DNA of 8,177 bases from Cytophagaceae bacterium. GTDB lineage: Bacteria; Bacteroidota; Bacteroidia; Cytophagales; Spirosomataceae. The notes below the pieces were generated by a model. The model made no database searches. It saw nothing but the letters and a program-made list of their open reading frames with translations, and had not been told where the DNA came from. Of this stretch, positions 5,554 to 8,177 are shown piece by piece; position 1 is the stretch's first letter; each line of letters opens with the position of its first letter. Location of the stretch: the NCBI GenBank assembly GCA_947461155.1, contig CANHKE010000044.1, positions 1 to 8,177 on the forward strand, read 5' to 3'. The translations under genes were made by a program, and so were the position numbers.

Positions 5554-8052
5554 ATGAAAAAAATACTTTCACTCATCGCCTGCCTTTGCGCGGCTTCCTT
5601 TCTTAGTGTTGCACAGTCGGCGAAAGCTCCCGCAAATATTCCCGTAAAACCTGCTGATTCTTCCGCTGCGAAGAAGCCTGCATCGAAGGCGAAAACATAC
5701 GAACAAGTAATTACGAAGGAAGCCAAATCAAAGAAAGGCTTATTCACAACCCATCAAGTGGGCGATAAATATTATTTCGAGATACCCAAAAAACACCTTG
5801 GCAAAGACATGTTATTAGTCAGCCAAATCGCCAAACTTCCCTCCGGCATCGGTGGAGGCTACGTGAATGCCGGAACCTCATCGCGTGAGCAATTGATCGT
5901 TTGGGAAAAATTTCAAGAAAAGATCATGATTAAAGTTAAATCTTATGCAGCGGTGGCGGCAGATTCGCTGCCGATCAGTTTGTCGGTCAAGGCGAATCAT
6001 TATGAGCCTACCTTGTACATGTTCGACATCGAAACCTATAGCAAAGATTCAAGTAACCTGGTCATCGACGTCACCAAGTTTTACAGCAGTGACATTCCAG
6101 CGATGAGTGCGTTAGATGCCTCCTTGCGTGAAGCACATAAGGTGAAGAATTTGGATCCTACGCGGAGCTTTATTCGTTCCGTCAAATCCTTCCCGTTGAA
6201 CATCGAAGTATTACAAGATTTCACCTACAATGCCTCGAAACCATCTGCGACACCTTATACGGAAACCATCAGTTTACAGATGAATCAGTCCATGATTTTA
6301 TTGCCTGAAAAACCGATGAAGCCGCGTTTATTCGATCAGCGCGTAGGTTATTTTACGCAAAAGCAATACGATTATTCGAGCGAGGAATTGAAGTCGGATC
6401 AAAAATCCTACATCCAGCGCTGGCGTTTGGAGCCAAAAGATATGGCGGCTTACAAACGTGGGGAATTGGTGGAACCGATTAAACCAATTGTGTATTACTT
6501 GGATCCAGCCACGCCCATGAAGCTTCGGAAGCACATGAAAAAAGGCGTGGAGAATTGGCAAAAAGCGTTTGAGGTAGCCGGGTTTAAAAATGCCATTATT
6601 TGCAAAGATCCGCCAACTGCCGCAGAGGATCCAGATTTTTCACCCGAAGACATTCGCTATTCGGTGATTCGCTATGTGGCGAGTACGACGCGGAATGCCA
6701 CGGGACCGAGTGTCAGCGATCCCCGTTCGGGAGAGATTATTGAAAGTGATATTATTTGGTATCACAACCACTTGCGTTCCTACCGCAACCGCTTTTTATT
6801 AGAAACGGGGGCCTCTAATCCGCATGCGCGGACTTTAGACACACGTGAAGAGGACATTGGCGAAATGATGGAAATGGTGATTTCGCATGAAGTGGGTCAC
6901 GCACTTGGTTTTCCACATAACATGGGCGCGAGCAGTTCGTATGAAGTGGAGAATTACCGCAAGGCCGACTTCACCAAAAAGGAAGGAATTTCTGCAAGTA
7001 TCATGGATTATGCCCGCTTTAATTACATTGCCCAGCCGGAGGATAAGGACGTGCGTTACATCCGACAAATGGGGCCATATGATGACTATGCGGTGAATTG
7101 GGGCTACCGACTTTTACCAGATGCCGCTACGCCGGAAGCGGAAGTACCCACATTAGACAAATGGATAGAAGCTAAATCAGGAGATCCAAGATTTCGATTT
7201 GGTAGTCAAGGAACAACATTTGACCCGAGTTCGCAGACGGAGGATGTGGGAAATGATCCAGTTCGAGCGAGCACTTATGCGGTGAAAAACCTGAAATATG
7301 TGGCGAAAAACTTGGCCGATTGGACAAGTAAAAAGACCAATGATTACGAAGATTTGATTGAATTAAACGACGAATTATTGAGTTCTTGGTCGCGTTATGT
7401 GGGCCATGTGACCACGATGGTCGGTGGCGTTTATGAGCAATATGCGAAGCCAAATCAGCAAATTTCGTCGTATAATCCGGTGCCGAAAGCGAGCCAACAA
7501 GCCGCTGTCAATTGGATTATTGCCAACGTATTTTCGAATGTGGATTGGTTGATTAATAAAGAAGTCGTGACGCATCACATGATGGGTTATACGGACCGCA
7601 TTCGAAGTTTACAGGTGAGTCCATTGAACCGGATGCTAAGTTTGGAGACGTTTGCGCGCTTGGATAATAGTGCTTTGACTGTGGCGAATAACTACCGGAC
7701 AATTGATCTCTTTCAAGATTTACGTGGGGGAATTTGGTCTGAACTAGCGAAAGGAAAGAACATTGATCGCTACCGTAGAAATTTACAAAAAGCCTATATT
7801 GAGCGCATGAGGGCATTAATGACGGACCAGGCTCCTGCACCTGCTGCGGCAGCGGCTTCCGGCCCGCCACGGGAAAGCTATCCCGTTGCACAGTCGGACG
7901 TTCGTTCCATTGTTCGTGGCGAACTGAAGGAGTTATTGGTTGCGTTGCAAGTGGGTAAAGTTAAAATTACGGATAAAGAAACAGCCTACCATTTGGCAGA
8001 CTGCATCGATCGAATTCAGACGATTTTAAATCCAACCAAGGCCCTGAAATAG
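5554..8052 (+). CDS. Exported zinc-dependent metalloprotease (DUF5117/DUF5118, metzincin type)
   Basis: This 832-residue protein is a secreted or periplasmic zinc peptidase. Residues 1-20 form a Sec signal peptide (MKK, hydrophobic core, likely cleavage after SVA20). An Ala/Pro/Lys-rich linker (21-50) leads to a DUF5118-like segment (about 50-90, with YYFEIPKKHLGKDMLLVSQI) and then DUF5117 (about 95-290). The peptidase domain (DUF4953-like) carries HEVGHALGFPH at 445-455, a full HExxHxxGxxH site with His445, His449 and His455 as zinc ligands and Glu446 as the general base. The metzincin Met-turn is SIMDY (482-486, Met484). Residues 760-772 are an Ala/Pro linker before a short helical tail. 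The family is widespread in Bacteroidota, and its natural substrates are largely undefined. Length and motifs look intact. A LIAC at 7-10 resembles a lipobox but lies too near the N-terminus to be convincing. It is transcribed alone. Confidence 0.93.
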   Translation: MKKILSLIACLCAASFLSVAQSAKAPANIPVKPADSSAAKKPASKAKTYEQVITKEAKSKKGLFTTHQVGDKYYFEIPKKHLGKDMLLVSQIAKLPSGIGGGYVNAGTSSREQLIVWEKFQEKIMIKVKSYAAVAADSLPISLSVKANHYEPTLYMFDIETYSKDSSNLVIDVTKFYSSDIPAMSALDASLREAHKVKNLDPTRSFIRSVKSFPLNIEVLQDFTYNASKPSATPYTETISLQMNQSMILLPEKPMKPRLFDQRVGYFTQKQYDYSSEELKSDQKSYIQRWRLEPKDMAAYKRGELVEPIKPIVYYLDPATPMKLRKHMKKGVENWQKAFEVAGFKNAIICKDPPTAAEDPDFSPEDIRYSVIRYVASTTRNATGPSVSDPRSGEIIESDIIWYHNHLRSYRNRFLLETGASNPHARTLDTREEDIGEMMEMVISHEVGHALGFPHNMGASSSYEVENYRKADFTKKEGISASIMDYARFNYIAQPEDKDVRYIRQMGPYDDYAVNWGYRLLPDAATPEAEVPTLDKWIEAKSGDPRFRFGSQGTTFDPSSQTEDVGNDPVRASTYAVKNLKYVAKNLADWTSKKTNDYEDLIELNDELLSSWSRYVGHVTTMVGGVYEQYAKPNQQISSYNPVPKASQQAAVNWIIANVFSNVDWLINKEVVTHHMMGYTDRIRSLQVSPLNRMLSLETFARLDNSALTVANNYRTIDLFQDLRGGIWSELAKGKNIDRYRRNLQKAYIERMRALMTDQAPAPAAAAASGPPRESYPVAQSDVRSIVRGELKELLVALQVGKVKITDKETAYHLADCIDRIQTILNPTKALK

Positions 8053-8065
8053 GGGCTTTGGTTTT
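8034..8065 (+). terminator. Intrinsic terminator overlapping the metalloprotease 3' end
   Basis: AACCAAGGCCCT (8034-8045) pairs with GGGGCTTTGGTT (8052-8063), 12 pairs including two G-U, around the loop GAAATA, and the T-run 8062-8065 follows. The 5' arm is coding sequence, and the TAG stop (8050-8052) sits at the loop and first base of the 3' arm. On the minus strand the hairpin is followed by a poorer tail, so termination of the convergent gene here is less certain. Confidence 0.7.
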
Positions 8066-8177
8066 AGTCTAATAGTGCATTTACACACCAAAGCAAGGGG
8101 CCTTGGCCGTGTAAATCTCCCGTAATGCGCTTGCGATCTAGGTAATATTGATGGTCATTTTTCTTGTTGGTTCCTTC
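8064..8177 (-). CDS. C-terminal 37 codons of an unidentified protein (partial)
   Basis: Reading leftward from the right edge, one frame is open from 8177 to a TAA at 8066-8064. It ends with DLHGQGPLLWCVNALLD, preceded by QYYLDRKRITG. The conserved look of the tail, the tight 11-base gap to the metalloprotease stop and the shared hairpin support a real convergent gene. The tail faintly recalls six-hairpin carbohydrate-active enzymes such as unsaturated glycuronyl hydrolases, but 37 residues are too few to name a family. No start, active site or signal can be seen. Confidence 0.6.
   Translation of the reverse strand, partial: EGTNKKNDHQYYLDRKRITGDLHGQGPLLWCVNALLD

Noticed and set aside
5574..5583. 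Lipobox-like LIAC near the metalloprotease N-terminus
   Set aside because: Cleavage before Cys10 would leave a signal of only nine residues; the SVA site after residue 20 fits a standard Sec signal better.
7553..7891. Minus-strand 112-codon open frame
   Set aside because: It is antisense to the metalloprotease gene and shows no domain or start signal.
1..8177. Mobile element, CRISPR, defence, toxin-antitoxin or biosynthetic cluster
   Set aside because: No transposase, integrase, direct-repeat array, nuclease/effector pair or synthase genes can be read on either strand; all long frames are accounted for by the genes listed.

Overview
The window reads as a chromosomal segment of a Bacteroidota bacterium, most likely of the Cytophagales/Sphingobacteriales kind. 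The clues are three exact matches to the Bacteroidota -7 promoter box TAnnTTTG at sensible distances upstream of genes, A-rich start contexts without clear Shine-Dalgarno sites, and protein families common in that phylum (DUF1501, secreted-type Gfo/Idh/MocA oxidoreductase, DUF5117/DUF5118 metalloprotease, FabV). No RNA genes, insertion sequences, CRISPR arrays, phage genes or toxin/defence genes were found. Coding density is very high.

Left part (1-2073): a divergent pair. A Tat-exported DUF1501 protein runs leftward off the window edge. A Gfo/Idh/MocA-family dehydrogenase with an N-terminal hydrophobic leader runs rightward. They share a 101-bp intergenic region. The pair suggests periplasmic or envelope carbohydrate metabolism, but substrates cannot be read from sequence.

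Middle (2142-5419): fabV (enoyl-ACP/enoyl-CoA reductase), a 77-residue orphan helix-hairpin-helix protein resembling the RNA polymerase alpha C-terminal domain, and a maltose/galactoside-type O-acetyltransferase lie head to tail with gaps of 2 and 4 bases. They look like an operon, but a very strong terminator-like hairpin with a U-rich tail is written into the last codons of the small gene, just before the acetyltransferase. A GntP-family gluconate-type transporter on the minus strand converges on the acetyltransferase, and the two coding regions overlap by 4 bases.

Right part (5516-8177): a good promoter drives an 832-residue exported zinc metalloprotease with a full metzincin site (HExxHxxGxxH plus Met-turn). 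Its last codons also form one arm of a terminator hairpin. The hairpin ends one base before the stop codon of a convergent gene, of which only the last 37 codons are present.

I see no convincing new multi-gene system. The best leads are the two intrinsic terminators embedded in coding sequence, the alpha-CTD-like mini-protein coupled to fabV, and the Sec-like leader on a nucleotide-dependent dehydrogenase with a GFOR-like Lys/Tyr active site.
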